Part shown: positions 24,960 to 43,900 of the stretch, piece after piece
Position numbering within the stretch: position 1 is the stretch's first letter
Layout of the letters: each line of letters opens with the position of its first letter
Source: Ailanthus altissimus
Taxonomy: Eukaryota > Streptophyta > Magnoliopsida > Sapindales > Simaroubaceae
DNA: 64,000 bases
Direction: 5' to 3'
NCBI GenBank assembly: GCA_946807835.1
Contig: OX327683.1
Location: 9,305,001 to 9,369,000, forward strand
Notes under the pieces: generated by a model
What the model was told of the DNA's origin: nothing
What the model saw: the letters and a program-made list of their open reading frames with translations, nothing else
The model's database searches: none
Made by a program: the position numbers and the translations under genes

Positions 24960-27480
24960 ATAGTGCAAATTTCAACCATTATATGCTTTGGCGGAAGATA
25001 GAAGAGTTCTAGTGATGATTTTGAGAAATACATTGGATATTAAACTATGCATATAATAGTTCCAAAAAATATTAAATATAAAGCATTGTTGAGAAGAAAT
25101 TGTCATTCTCTGGAAGTTGATCAGGTGCATTATAAAGTGACTTTAAAGTTCAAGGTTCCTTTAAGTACTATAAAGTTGAGACCTATTCTACTTGAAAATG
25201 ACGACGATACGATATTGTGGTTGAGCCCACAGAAGAATATTGCTACACCTCTATGTGTAACAGTTGATGCTCGAGCTCCTAAATATAAAAGAAAATAAAG
25301 CAGAATTGCCCATGGAGTAGAAACAATACTACACTAATCAATTCTCGTCTGTAACCCTTGTGTATGATCCAAATCCCCTATAGGATTATCATTATTCTCT
25401 CTCAATATTCAATGAACAACTAGCCTACACATATTATAATAGTCAGGTATATAAAATATTAGTATTGATCTTGTTTATGATATTAGTCATAATGTTAGTA
25501 ATGATAGAAATGATGAAGATTATGAGAATAATGATCATAGTTATGATGTTGGTTATGAGTTTGGTAATGATGATAATGATGATGATGGAGAAACAAGTAT
25601 GGATGAAAATGATAATGATGACGATGAGGATGATGATAATGATGATGATGGTGGTGATGATGATAATAATGATTGTGCTAGGGAAGAAAGGGTTAAGGTC
25701 AAAAATCCATTTCAGTTCCAACCTGAAATACCGTTATTTATCTTGTACTAAAATTGGAGATGTGTTTGTAAGAAAATTGTATAACAACAAAGATGAAATT
25801 TATGAGACTATAAGTATGGTTGCACGCAAGGGCAAATGAAGCTTCAGAGTTTATAAGTCCACCAAAGAACTTTTTGAGTTGAAATGCGATGATGAGAGAT
25901 GCAAATAGAGATTACAGGCAGTGTCGATGGAAGAGCGTCATCTTTTCATCGTGAGGGAAGTAGATACAGAGTACACTTGCATTTTTGGTCAATTGCAAGA
26001 TGATCATCGATAAGCCAAGAGCCATATTATTGCTAAAAAAATTAAAAATAAGTTTACATTGGTCAATAAAAATTATAAATCAAAGGACACTCAAGCAGAC
26101 ATGCGTAAAGAATTAGGTGTTCATGTAACATATACTATATCTTAGCAAGCTAGGGAGCGTGCATTACGATTAATAAGAAGTGATTCAGAGGAATTGTTCA
26201 GATTGCTTCCTGTATACAGCTATATATTGCAACAGAATAACCCTAGTACGGTTACTCACTTGGAAACTGATGCAGAAACTTACTTCAAGTATTTCTTTTT
26301 TGCACTAGAACTATCCATCAAGAGGTTTTAATTCATCCATCCGACTGGTGATTGCAGTAGACGGAAAATTTTTGAAAGGTTCCTATCTTGGTACAATGTT
26401 TATGGTTATTTGTAAAGAATGAAACAATCGGATATTTTCATTGGCATGGGGGATTGTTGACTCAAAAAATGATACTTCTTAGGAGTGGTTTATAGTTAAA
26501 CTGCAAGGAGTAATTGGTGGCCATTAGAATCTTATTTTTATATCTAATCGACACGCTAGTATTGAGAGTGCTATACGATGTGTGTTTTCTAATGTACATC
26601 ATAGGTTCTACATATATCACTTGAAGATGAATTTTGTGACAAAATACAAGTTACTATCGAAAAAGTCTAAACAATGATATACTTGTCTACGTACTTTACT
26701 GGTGTCAAGGCGTATAGTGTTCCTAATTTCTAACACCAATTAAATAAGATACGACAAATGAGACCTGATGTAACTATGTATTTGAAAGATGATATAGCAA
26801 GATGAGCTCGATCAGCTAATGCTTTCAAAAAGTACGACGTTATAACCACTAATATTGCTGATAGCATTAATGTAGTTGCAAAAGACTTAAGAAAGCTTCT
26901 GGTAACCAATTTGGTAGAGTGGATACGAGAGCTAATGCAACTGTGGTTTTACCATAGATGATTAGCAACACAAAATATGATGAATGTCTTGATGAACTAA
27001 GTCCATCACAAAGTTATGAAACATAATAATGGCGTAAGTCAAATGAAGATTTCTCCTATTGATGTTTTATGATTTGTAGTCAAAGACGATGGCATAAACT
27101 GGATAGTAGATATTTTTTTATAACACATGTAGCTGTCAAAAGTTTGACTATCGACAACTGTCTTATCCCCATGCACTTGCCGCATACAGATACATAAGAT
27201 TATCGCACGAGAGTCTTTGTTCGACTTATTACACATTCGAGACTTTATTCCATACCTATAGCGAGTCAATACTTTCGGTTGGCTAAGTGTTAGATTAAAT
27301 AGTCCAAGAGAATTTAAAAAATATGGACATCCAGCCTCCAATAGCACGTCGTCAATTAGGTGGGCATCGGACGAATCGAATGCCATCTCAAGATGAGGAA
27401 CCATCGAAGAATATTTATAGTCGTTGTAGACAACATGAATATAACCGATAGATGTATCGAAACCTTGTCGCTTTACATAG
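24960..27480 (+). pseudogene. MuDR/MULE transposase pseudogene, copy B
   Basis: It is collinear with copy A: the N-terminal region (25047-25298), acidic D-rich linker with GAT repeats (about 25470-25680), zinc domain LKCDDERCK (about 25880), core (about 26340-26620) and SWIM finger CSCQKFDYRQLSYPH (about 27125-27175). Unlike A it keeps a C-terminal tail with RRQLGGHRTNRMPSQ and a zinc-knuckle-like SRCRQHEYNR (about 27340-27450). Many stops and frameshifts break it. The Asp of SDRH is Asn here (ISNRH, codon 26546-26548). It is older or less constrained than copy A, judged by the larger number of breaks. Confidence 0.8.
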
Positions 27481-27849
27481 CAGGTGATGTATGTTTATTT
27501 ATAAAACTACCTTATTAATATTTTATTTTTAATTTCACTATAATATAAAGATAATAAATTTTTTTTTTTTGTTTCAAACAGGTGTGAGAAGGAGGAAACG
27601 AGTTGGATTCTGAGGCATAATTCTGTATAAAGATTTCATTGTATGAAGGGTTATTATATACCATTTTCTAATTATACTACTTTGAGTTAGAATGTTGAGT
27701 TTTGCAATGCACTAATTTCGCAATACACTTATTCTTTTTATTACGTACTTAAATCAATATTAATGTTGAAAATTTTCAGTTGTAGATAAGTTATAGAAAT
27801 ATTTGTATAAGTGCCAAAATTATAAATTACAAGTGTGAGATGTATGATA

Positions 27850-28680
27850 TTTTAACGAAATTTCAGCAAAATCACCTTTATTATTTAAACGTTCCCAAAC
27901 TTGCATATTAGAAAAATACACTTTTATACAATTATATATGACCTTTGTACACATCCACTCAACACGCAAACATCAAAATAATAATATAATATAAATACAC
28001 ATATAAAAATATTCTATTAAACATCTATGAAGCAAATCCTACAGTGGTCCACAAATCAACGGTCATCTTTGTTAAAACAAAGAGTGTATATAAGTTTTCA
28101 TGCTGTTTAAAAAACTCACAAAAAAATATATAAATAAAAGTCTTCACCGAATCATCAATCCAATCGAGCAATAGGTCGTTAAACTATGTGCAACTAGCAT
28201 TGAATCGGTGTAAATGAACCCACTGCGTTGGATCATTTTTAGTTATCTAATCCAACATGTCATTAAATAATGATTGATCAATAGGAATAAGTTACCCGTT
28301 TACATCAATTGTAGGTTCTACTTCTAATTTCACAAGCTTTTTTTTTACTGACTTTTTTAACAGATTGGTATAAGGACTGCTTTAAGCTTGTGCCTTCCTG
28401 TAGTAGCGCCCATACTTGCTCATCTTTTGACCCAATGCAGCGGGTATAATTTTTACACTTGTAGGGCTATCAGCTACTTGTTGTATATCCATTACCATGG
28501 GCTGATGCTAAGACTTGCTCGCATGAGTATAAGCTTGAAAGTCAGCAGTCATGAATTCGGTGCCCTAAAACTAAATAACACCAATTAATATATTGACTTA
28601 TTAAACTTTGTACTTAATGAAATTTAAGTTCAAAACCTACCATAATATACCCTGCATCCTCAGAGATCTTGGTGGCTTCA
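27850..28680 (-). pseudogene. Possible C-terminal (protease-half) remnant of the minus-strand gene, copy B
   Basis: This interval is absent from copy A. On the minus strand, about 28260-28060 reads DPTQWVHLHRFNASC, then LLLDWIDDSVKTFI and FCEFFKQHENLYT, interrupted by stops. It lies where the Ulp1-like C-terminal half would be expected after DUF1985. I could not confirm the catalytic His/Asp/Cys motifs, so the protease identity is a guess from position. Confidence 0.35.
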
Positions 28681-30120
28681 ACTGTTACATCAAGAGAAAT
28701 ATCTAATGCAAGATCTATTCTTTGTCCTTATCCATCCTGCTCCAAATCTGTGAGCCAACACTATTAATCTTGGTGGAAAGCTCTGAGCTAACCTTATCAA
28801 TCCTATTAAATATCTCTGTTTGAAGATCATCAATCCTTTTCTCCTAGACATGATACAGCAATGATGATGTGTCGGGCTCAAACTATATACAAAAGTGATT
28901 ATAATCAATCTTTACAATTTAATACTCATAAAAAACATATAGTAGTGAGTGAATTCAAGAAAAACTATTAAATTATTATACTGTTGATTCAGTCACTGGT
29001 GGGACTTGGAATTCGTACTCAGACTGAATATCATCGGTGAATTTGGTGGTCAGAATCTCAATTTCTTCTACTTAAAAGTCCCTCTCAATTTTTCCAATGG
29101 AATACGTAATTTTTCCACCATGGGACAATCCGTACTCTTTTTATATTTATAGGGCACCAACTTCCTATATACTTCTAAAGCCTACACAAAATTTTGAATT
29201 TATTAATCATTAATAAGAAAAACAACAAAATTTATAAGTAAATTATATATATTTTTCATTGAATTTAAAAACATACCCTAACACCATCGAAGAGAACGTT
29301 TGCGACATCTTTGTATAATGTGGTGCCCTTACTAGACCAATTTAGAAGACGAGAAAAACAGTCACCATTTTTGCACGCAAACACCTCCTTACATCCCGAG
29401 ATCGCTTTATAGATCTACACCTGAGATAATAAAAAAAAAATTAACAATCTAAAAAAAAAAACAATATTATTCTCTTATTTAATGCAAAATAGAAAGAACA
29501 ATTTTTTCTGCGTCTCAATATGATAATGAATCGAAAAAAAAAAAGAATTACTCACTAAGAATGCTTGACCAAATGTATATAAGTTGTATGATTCTCTATC
29601 CAAAGCGCCCCATTTTCTGGCCTTCACTAATTTTTAATTGAGGTTGTGCTTAAGGTAAAGTGCAGTATAGTCCATGCAATCGTGCCCCGAAGATGGATAT
29701 TAAATTCATCCAAATTATCTACAAAGTAAAGCATAAAATACTGAACAGCTCTATTCTAATCACGTGACATCAATAATTTATGAAACTCATAAAATAAACA
29801 TATTTTCACTGTATTTATATCATCGTCAAATGTAACACTCTTAAACCACAGATCTAAATCCTTGTAGGTCAACTCATTTCTGCCACTAAAGTATTTCTCC
29901 TAAAATCTACTATCTAACCCACTTATTAATAGATAATCCTCCATCTTCAAACTAATAATCAAATAAAACTCTAGACGGTAGAATCTAATACGCCTGTTAT
30001 CTATATAAAACCACAATTCTTCATATAAATTTTTAGTATGTATGCATCTTAATAAAACCTCGTATACTAAAATACCTGAGAATAAAATATCTTGTACATT
30101 TAAAAAAGGTCAAAACACGT
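28680..30120 (-). pseudogene. DUF1985 gene remnant inside MULE copy B
   Basis: The exon layout matches copy A: a DUF1985-like first exon (about 30110-29570), a second exon (about 29410-29288) reading VQIYKAISGC, and downstream exons to about 28680 matching the RIDK-type repeat of copy A. Frame breaks are more numerous than in A. At one site where copy A has TAG (LN then stop), copy B keeps Trp (LNWS), so that stop arose in A after the two copies diverged. Confidence 0.65.
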
Positions 30121-30492
30121 GGTTCTAAATATTTCAATCTACTTTGAAGTCAATTTCTCTTATAATATTTTAATAGCCCATAACTTCGAGTAAGCAGATA
30201 TAGTTTATTGGTAGAATTCATTTTTTGGAATTATATAGTCCTTTGTGACATTCTCCTTCTTGGAAAAAAAAACTTATTAATATATAATCAATTATTAGAT
30301 AATTCAAATAATTAGTAAAAATAAAAAACAAATACTAGTAAAAAAAATTATTAAAACTTTTTCATCTAACAAAAAAATAATATAATAATGATAAAAACTT
30401 TAAAATAATGACTATATTTAGTCACAATTTTAATATATTTTTAATAAAAAAATTAAATAAATTAAAAACAAAAAAAAAATTTAAAAATTATC

Positions 30493-30690
30493 ACATGGCG
30501 CCCTTTCGTGGTGCCACATGCAGCGTGACGCACACTACAGCTCGTGCTATAGTGTTCATGTCACGCTGACGCTCGCACTATAGACCACGCTACAGGGTGC
30601 AGGGCGCGTGGCTACATGCACCAGGCACATGAAGCCACATGTCCCTTACGCAGCCCACTGTGCCAGCGCATGGTATCGTTGGCAATGGTG
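30493..30690. repeat. GC-rich island with inverted motifs in right MULE-B terminus
   Basis: The block contains repeated and inverted short motifs (CAGCGTGACG with GTCACGCTGACG; GCTATAGTG with CACTATAG). It is the right-hand partner of the island at 24700-24792. Confidence 0.6.
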
Positions 30691-31983
30691 AAAAATGGAC
30701 GAAATCTGTCATTTTTGGGTCATTTTTGATCCCTTACACTTATTTTAATCTATTTTACACTTTACTAACACTATATCTATAGATTTCCAACAATTATATA
30801 TAAAAACAACTCAAAAATACATAAAATTAAATTTATGATAAAAACTTACCAATTTTCATCCATTTTCAATTTTTTCTAACTCCACAATTTATTATTTTAG
30901 TTCAAATCCTCAAAATATGCTAAGTTTGTAGCCGATCTACAAGTTTGAGAGAATTTTGGGACAAAACCAAAAATTGACCGAGAGAGAGGGAGAGGTGGCC
31001 GAGAGAAAGAAAAGGGAGAGTGTGGAAAGGGTGAAATGGGAATGAATTACGAGTTTTGATTAGTAAAATATATAATGTTTGATTGAAGTTAAATTTAATT
31101 AGTATTTTAATTTTTAGGTTAAAAATAGCAATTTTCCTTTTTTTTAAAGTCTATTGCTAAAGTTTGAACACTCCCACCACCCAAACCAAAAAAAAAAGGG
31201 CAGGAACAATTAATTATGAGAATTTAAGGTATAAACAAAACATTAAAATATAAAAATCATAAGTCAAAATATAGTTGTCCAACTATTTTGATATCTAGAA
31301 CTTATGAGAAGTTAGTAATATCTTTAGGATCAAGATATTAAAAGATCCCAAAAATAAAATGTTAGGCTTATCTTCATTTACTTTCATTAACAAAATTTTG
31401 GTCAAATTTATTATGTATAAATCCAATAAAGGGTTACTTCCTTTTAGATATATGATTCATCTATCTAAAAATCAATGTCCTGAGGCACACGAAGAGTAGA
31501 TTATATGAGAAGGATTTCTTATGCATATGTGTAAGAAGTCTCACGTATGCAATATTATGTACTAAACTAAATATTTATTATGTAGTTAGCACAATTAGTA
31601 GATATCAATCAAATTGAGGACCGAAACACTGGACAGCAATAAAATATATATTCAAATATTTTTGAACAATAAGAGATTATATATTTTTATATTTCAGTTA
31701 GGATTTTGTACCTATTAAGTATATAAATTTAGATTTTCAAGCAAATAATGATACCTAGAGATCTACCTAATGATATGTATTCACTTTAAGTAGTAAAGCT
31801 GTAAGTTAGAGGAATGTAAAGCAATCATGTATCATAAACTCTACCATAGGAGTTGAATCTATAATCACATCATAAGATGTTATATGGGTTTATAAGTTTC
31901 TTGTAGAGATTAAAGTGATACCTAGTGCCAAGATCTGTATTTTCTCATTGTGATAATAGTATAGTTGTAGCATAGTCTAAGAA

Positions 31984-32062
31984 ACTAAGATATAATAAGA
32001 GAGGAAAAAAATATTTTATATATACTAAGATATCATAAGAGAGGGAAAAAATATTTTATATA
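31984..32062. repeat. 40-bp tandem duplication in copia RNase H remnant
   Basis: ACTAAGATATmATAAGAGAGG units begin at 31984 and 32024. The period is 40 bases with few differences. Confidence 0.8.
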
Positions 32063-32712
32063 TATATATCATTTGGTATAAAGAGTTTATACAAAATGGT
32101 TAGGTTGTAGTATCCAATATTGTATCAATAGATAATCTAGCGAATTCACTCACTAAGTCATTGTTATAAAGAGTTTCAAAACTCATATAGGTGATATAGA
32201 AGTTCAACAAATGCCCAAAATGCTTTAAGACAAAGTGAGATATTATTAGATATTGTATGTTATCAGTACCCCTAAAGCATAATATTTTTTTATTAATGCA
32301 ATTTATTTATATTTTTTAAGTATATATATTAATGACTCTATATTTATAAAGTATATGATTTATATATTAAACATATGACACAAATATAAGATATAGAATA
32401 TAAGTTCTTTATAATAAATCATGTTCACAATCATAATGGAATTGAAATTTTATTATGTAAAATTATAGTTCTTCTAATTTTTATAAAAGAAGGTTTATGT
32501 GGATTATTAAAATTATGACATCAATTATAAAAATTAATATATATGATATTGAATTGGACTAACATAAATTTTGATCTATTTAACTAAATGTAAGTTATCT
32601 TAATTCACAAAATAATAAATTTAATTGACCTTAATTTTGAGAAAGTAATGAACTTATACTAATACATTATATTTTGAATTATCACTAAGAGAAATTCATA
32701 TGAACTGTTAAA

Positions 32713-32804
32713 ATCTCAATAATTTACAAATGCAATTTCTAGGTTATAGGAGCATCTAATCTCAATAATTTACTTATGCAAGTTTTAGGTTATAGGAGCA
32801 TCTA
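32713..32804. repeat. 46-bp tandem duplication in putative copia LTR
   Basis: Units starting ATCTCAATAATTTAC and ending TATAGGAGCATCTA lie at 32713-32758 and 32759-32804, with a few substitutions. Confidence 0.85.
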
Positions 32805-34365
32805 CTTACAAGATGAAATTTATGCGTAGATTATGCTTACCTAAAATACTTGTAGTATTTAATTATTTAAATATGTAATTTCAATTTATTTAAATAAATT
32901 ATTTATTACATAATGATAATTATTTGTAAAATTCCAAATAAAAAAATTGATCATTAAAGCATTAAATAATTGAGATGTATTTAATCAATTAAAGAGATAA
33001 AATATTTTTCTGTAATCCACCTTTGATGGATATTATAAATTTTCTTACCTATTGACCACACGCTTATAAATTGATTTTTCTATTGGTTGCCCAGCACATT
33101 GACCTCTAACTGTGATACCTAGATATAATTATGAGAAATTTATGATTAAGAATTATGACATATTAAAAGTTAATATTAGCCCAATTGTAATATAGTTAAT
33201 TTGGTATCAATATAATAATTTATTTATGAAAAAAAAACAATTACTGAACTTTATGAAAATCTACAAATCATCAGTAATAATATGGTTTAGTATTTAATTA
33301 GTTTTAAGGCTCGTTTCTATTTAACTACAATTGACATTATTAAAGAATAAGAATTATGTTATAAAAAATTTCTAAGGAGAAGAAAATTTGGGGTCTTAAA
33401 GAAACTTGCTCTTATAAATAGATGGTTTTGTGAGAAGAGATTGTTAAGCCAGCATATTATTCGAGTCACTAAAAGGAATTATAAAGACTCGGTGAACATA
33501 TTCACAAACTGTGGATACAACAATAACAAGCTCAGGAAAAATTTGATCCATTGATAAGTTCAGAAAGAAATGTTTTCATACTCGGTACTTTAGTTTCTTT
33601 TGATGGATATTCACACAGAATAGAATGCTAATACACATGCAGAATCTAACCATAGCCACGTTGTTTACTACTCCCCTGCAAGGTTGAGAGTCAGGAAGAA
33701 CAATCAACTTGTCCCATTAAACCAAAATTTGGTGGAGTCGAAGTTGATAAGATCTTGATGATAAAAGAGAAAAATACAAAGGTGGAAAGACCCTTGAATA
33801 ATTTATACAATCTGTCTTCAACATGCATTATTTACACTTAATAGAGATGTGAACATCGAAATTTTCTGCACCATGACACGATCATCAAATCCTTAAAAAG
33901 GAACAGTTAGCCAAAAACTGCCACTGCAGGGTTTTTATCATCAAATGATTATGCAAAGCAAACAGAATTCTTCTCAATGCTAAACAAATTGATTCATTTC
34001 GGTTATAAAATTGCAAGTATCTATTTCATTGGAAGAAAATTTTCATTGATGACATGTAAAATTTAACGCAGTACACAAGTAATGAACCCTAGCCCCCATA
34101 CAACAACTTACATAACAAACTTTAGATTCACTTCATTCGGAGCTCAAAATGGTTGGAAAAACCCTCGCCGCAAACTCAGTTCCAAGCAACAGTGAAAGAA
34201 TGCTGCAGGCGGCAGCTTTGCTTCTTGAAAATTCCAAATCTGCTACGCGAATCTCTTCTTTAGAATAAACAATTGTTGGGGGTGTCAATTGTATAAGAAT
34301 CTTGCGTTCCTCTACAGTATCAGAAACATCCAAAAAGTATATGCTGTCAAAACCATGAATACATT

Positions 34366-40678
<6,313 letters not shown>

Positions 40679-40943
40679 TTCTCAGTTAATAAAAATTTTA
40701 AGAGGAAAAAAAAAAGCTTCAATCACTCTCTCTCGACATGATAAAAATTCTAAATTTCTCTCTCCAAACGAATAAAAATCAAAACTTTATCTCTCAAAAC
40801 AAATAAAGATGGCAACTTTATCTCGGGAAGAGAGTCTATTGAGTCAAAGGAAACTGAAACAAGCGGGGCATTGGATCAGAAAGAGAGAGTTTATATTCTC
40901 TGATAAAAGAAAAGTGAATGGATTCTCTCCTTGTTATGTTATT

Positions 40944-40950
40944 ATTTATA
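40944..40950 (-). promoter_or_regulatory. Candidate TATA box of PDK1
   Basis: The minus strand reads TATAAAT about 270 bases upstream of the ATG. It would give a leader of about 235 bases that is CT-rich on the minus strand. A second TATA-like sequence (about 40958-40963) is close by, so the start is uncertain. Confidence 0.4.
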
Positions 40951-43900
40951 TAAATTGTTATATAGATATGTGTGTATAATCAGAAGGTGATCAGCTTTAA
41001 TTTTTAGCTTTGGTTTTGCGAAAAAAATCTATTGAAAAATCAAAAAGAAAAAAAAAAAGGACAACATAAATTATAGATGCTGCTGTTACGAGAAAATGAG
41101 GTGCATGAATGAGAATGAGAATGAACTTGATGGAGGAGAGCAAGGCATGGGGATTGAAGAGAAGAATAGAGAAAGCACATGTAAATGAATGATGGAGATC
41201 ATTCTCTTCTCTCTCTCTTTCTCTATGTCAAATTAATTTGTTTGTGATTTGTAATTTTTTTAATTAATAATGAATAATTAATTAGAATTAAAATTTTAGA
41301 AATAATAAGCATTATGAAATACTTTTACATAATATGTATCAAAAAAAAAAATTTTACATAATAAAATGTTTGAGATTGTGGTCATAATTTATCACTAAGG
41401 AATTTTCTTTTTTTTTTTTCCTTCTTCCCTTTTTTTTTTAATACAAATATAAATTATCAGGGTTTATAGAAAGTTGCCTAAATTAAGTTCAATTATAACT
41501 CAATGAGTATATGTTCATAATTCAGAAAAGAAAAAAAAATAATGTTTACTTTCAAATTATAATAAAAACCTAATGAAAAATTTTAAGAATAACTCAAACA
41601 CAAAAAATAAAAATTAATTTTTTTTCTTTAATTGTAAATAGTAATAAGAAACTTCACTTTTTAAAATATTCAATTTTTTACTCTTATATCTTACATAAAT
41701 TTATGTGGTCGTAATTATCATCTTACTTAAATTTAGGTAGTCGCATGAAAGACATTATATCTCGATTATCACTCGATCTATGCCTTGTTGCATATTACTT
41801 TCAAAGATTATTAATTTTAGAAAAAAATTATTATATTTATTTTATTATATGTGATTATATATTAAAATACTGTTTTTAGACTAAAAACAATTGAAAAAAA
41901 AAAGTATCTTTTGAAAGATGGTTCAAATGTTTGTATGAGACCCTTTTTTTTATAAAGCATTTTTAATAACTTTAATTAGCATCAATTCTCATGCAATTGT
42001 ATACAACGTGACATTGTTTAGTTGTTCTAAATTGGAATTATGTAGAGATTTTTTAATTGAAATTGTATACATTGTTATTCTTCTGGATTTAATGGATATT
42101 TTGAACTCATTTTATTTTTATATTTAAATTTTAACCAAGTCCATAAAAAGAAAAAGGAGAGAAATGTACATTAGAGGTTGATCTGACCCCGGATTCGCAT
42201 TCGTAAAATATGGATTTTGCTTTTCACAATCGCCACTTGTCACTCGGGGCTGATTTTCCGAATTCCAATTAAAATTATTTTTATTCAAATTAAATTGTTT
42301 TATGTTAAATATTTTAAATTTTGGTAAAAAAATTTTTTTATAAATTACATCATATTTTAATGTTGATTTTTATAATGCTCATATTACATAAGAATATTAT
42401 ATTGATATTACTATTAAAATTTTATTTTTTCAAAAATAATAAATATAGTTTTAAGATACTTATAATTTTAAGATACATCCCATTTGAATTACGTTATTAA
42501 GATCATCGAAGACAATATATATAATTTTGAACACATTCTCACATGTTAAAATTATCGAGAGCAACATGTATAATTTTAAGCATATTTTCACTTACTTTGA
42601 GAATAATAAATATAATTTTGAGGTATACTCTACTCAAACTGCACTATTAAATTCATCGAAAATAATAAGTACAATTTTAAATACATTTTATTTAAACTAG
42701 AAGGTTTCCACGAAACAAAATGAAATGAACAAATTAATTGTCCAACATCTACGAAAACTCGAACTCCTAACCTTAGTCAAAAAAATATACTTGACTTATT
42801 GTTGAAACAAACTCTCAAATACAAATTTTGGTAGACAATTAGATGTTACATTTTTATAACATCACCAACTCTTAATTATAAAAATTAATTTTCGGTATCA
42901 TGAATATAATAGTATTGCATTTTTTTTATATAAAGATTGAAAAATTTTAATTTTGTAATTTTTCTTTTTCATTCCAATTATAATAAATTTTAAATTTTGT
43001 TTTTATTTTTTTTAATAAATACAATCACATATTAATGTTTGATCGAACATTTAGATCGTGACCGTTTTATACACAAGAGCTTATCTCAATCTTAATCTTA
43101 ATTTAGCATCTATCTTGTGTTTAGTAATGTAACGCCCTCAAACTCTTTTGTTAATAAAACAAGAACGTTGAGAGAAAATAATATATGTATATGTGTTAAT
43201 AGTTTAATAGTAAAAATTTGATGGTATATTTACCTTTATTTTAGTAGAGATATTGAGTTTAAATTTCTCCTCACTTATATTAAAAAAAAAATTAATATAT
43301 GTATATATATGAATATAGAAATAACATAGAAAGAAAAGAAGCATAGTAAGAAGAGAACAAGGCTATGAGTTGTATCTAAGTTGATTCATTTCACAGAGGA
43401 ATACAATGAATTTGCATTCGGCCACAGGATCTTTTTTGTTTTCGATTTCTCCTCAAAAGTAGCATTTTTTAATCTATTCAATGTGTCACTCATATTCATA
43501 GGTCTTAGAGCAAATGAGCCTCATCTGCCAAGCTTCATATTAAAAAGAAAAAATAAATTACATAAAGATTCTTAATTAAAACTAAATGATTTGATTAAAT
43601 TTTCCCATGACATTACTTATAACTCTTCTCCTATCAAATATATGGCAACTACTTTTATCAAAAGAATACACCTTATATCTATGAGCTCTTTAAAAAAAAC
43701 CATAAAATAAAATAAGATTTTTTTAACAAAATATTTTTGTCAATTAAAACACATTACAAAAATAAAAAAAATTAAATAAGTTTTGATAATTTTATAAAAT
43801 TGTAAAAAGAAATACTTTAATAATAATAATAATAGGAGAGAAAAATATGGCATGCGATGTGATGAAGTTGTGGGCATCCAAACACATGGATGATGGACCA

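Larger units (their letters stand above)
24165..31145. mobile_element. Mutator-like element, copy B (degenerate, long terminal inverted repeats)
   Basis: The left terminus (about 24165-24690) and the reverse complement of the right terminus (about 30700-31145) align over several hundred bases. Shared landmarks are the CT-rich block (about 24272 and 31020), TAAGTTTTTAT, GTGTTAGTAAAGTGTAAAAT and ACCATTTTTCA or its CCATTTTTCA variant. Long inverted repeats are typical of MULEs. Each is followed inward by a GC-rich island (24700-24792 and 30493-30690). The element carries the same two opposed genes as copy A in the same orientation, so A and B lie head-to-tail. A possible 9-base target duplication AAAGTCTAT occurs at 24095-24103 and 31146-31154, but the left one sits about 60 bases outside the alignable end. 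Confidence 0.78.
31280..33520 (+). mobile_element. 5'-truncated Ty1/copia element: end of RT, RNase H and putative 3' LTR
   Basis: From about 31310 the frame reads IKILKDPKNKMLGLSS, a typical copia RT end. RNase H-like sequence follows with HWTAIKYIFKY (about 31630), a TSGYVFTL-type stretch (about 31770), WRSVKQSC (about 31800-31830) and NKRGKNI (about 31995). Stops and shifts are frequent. A putative 3' LTR starts near 32244 and has a TATA-like CTTATAAATAG near 33412. Its right end, near 33520, is uncertain. Two short tandem duplications sit within the element. Neither gag, protease nor integrase is present. Confidence 0.75.

Noticed and set aside
25443..25721. Ile/Thr-rich ORF on the minus strand
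   Set aside because: It is the antisense of the GAT repeats that encode the acidic linker of the MULE transposase.
34133..34333. Open frame of 66 codons on the minus strand
   Set aside because: It lies just downstream of the PDK1 stop at 34366 on the same strand, with no domain or conserved motif. It is best read as 3' UTR.
41180..41225. Possible microRNA hairpin (GGAGATCATTCTC with CT run)
   Set aside because: The stem is short and made mostly of simple GA/CT repeat pairing. There is no convincing precursor fold.
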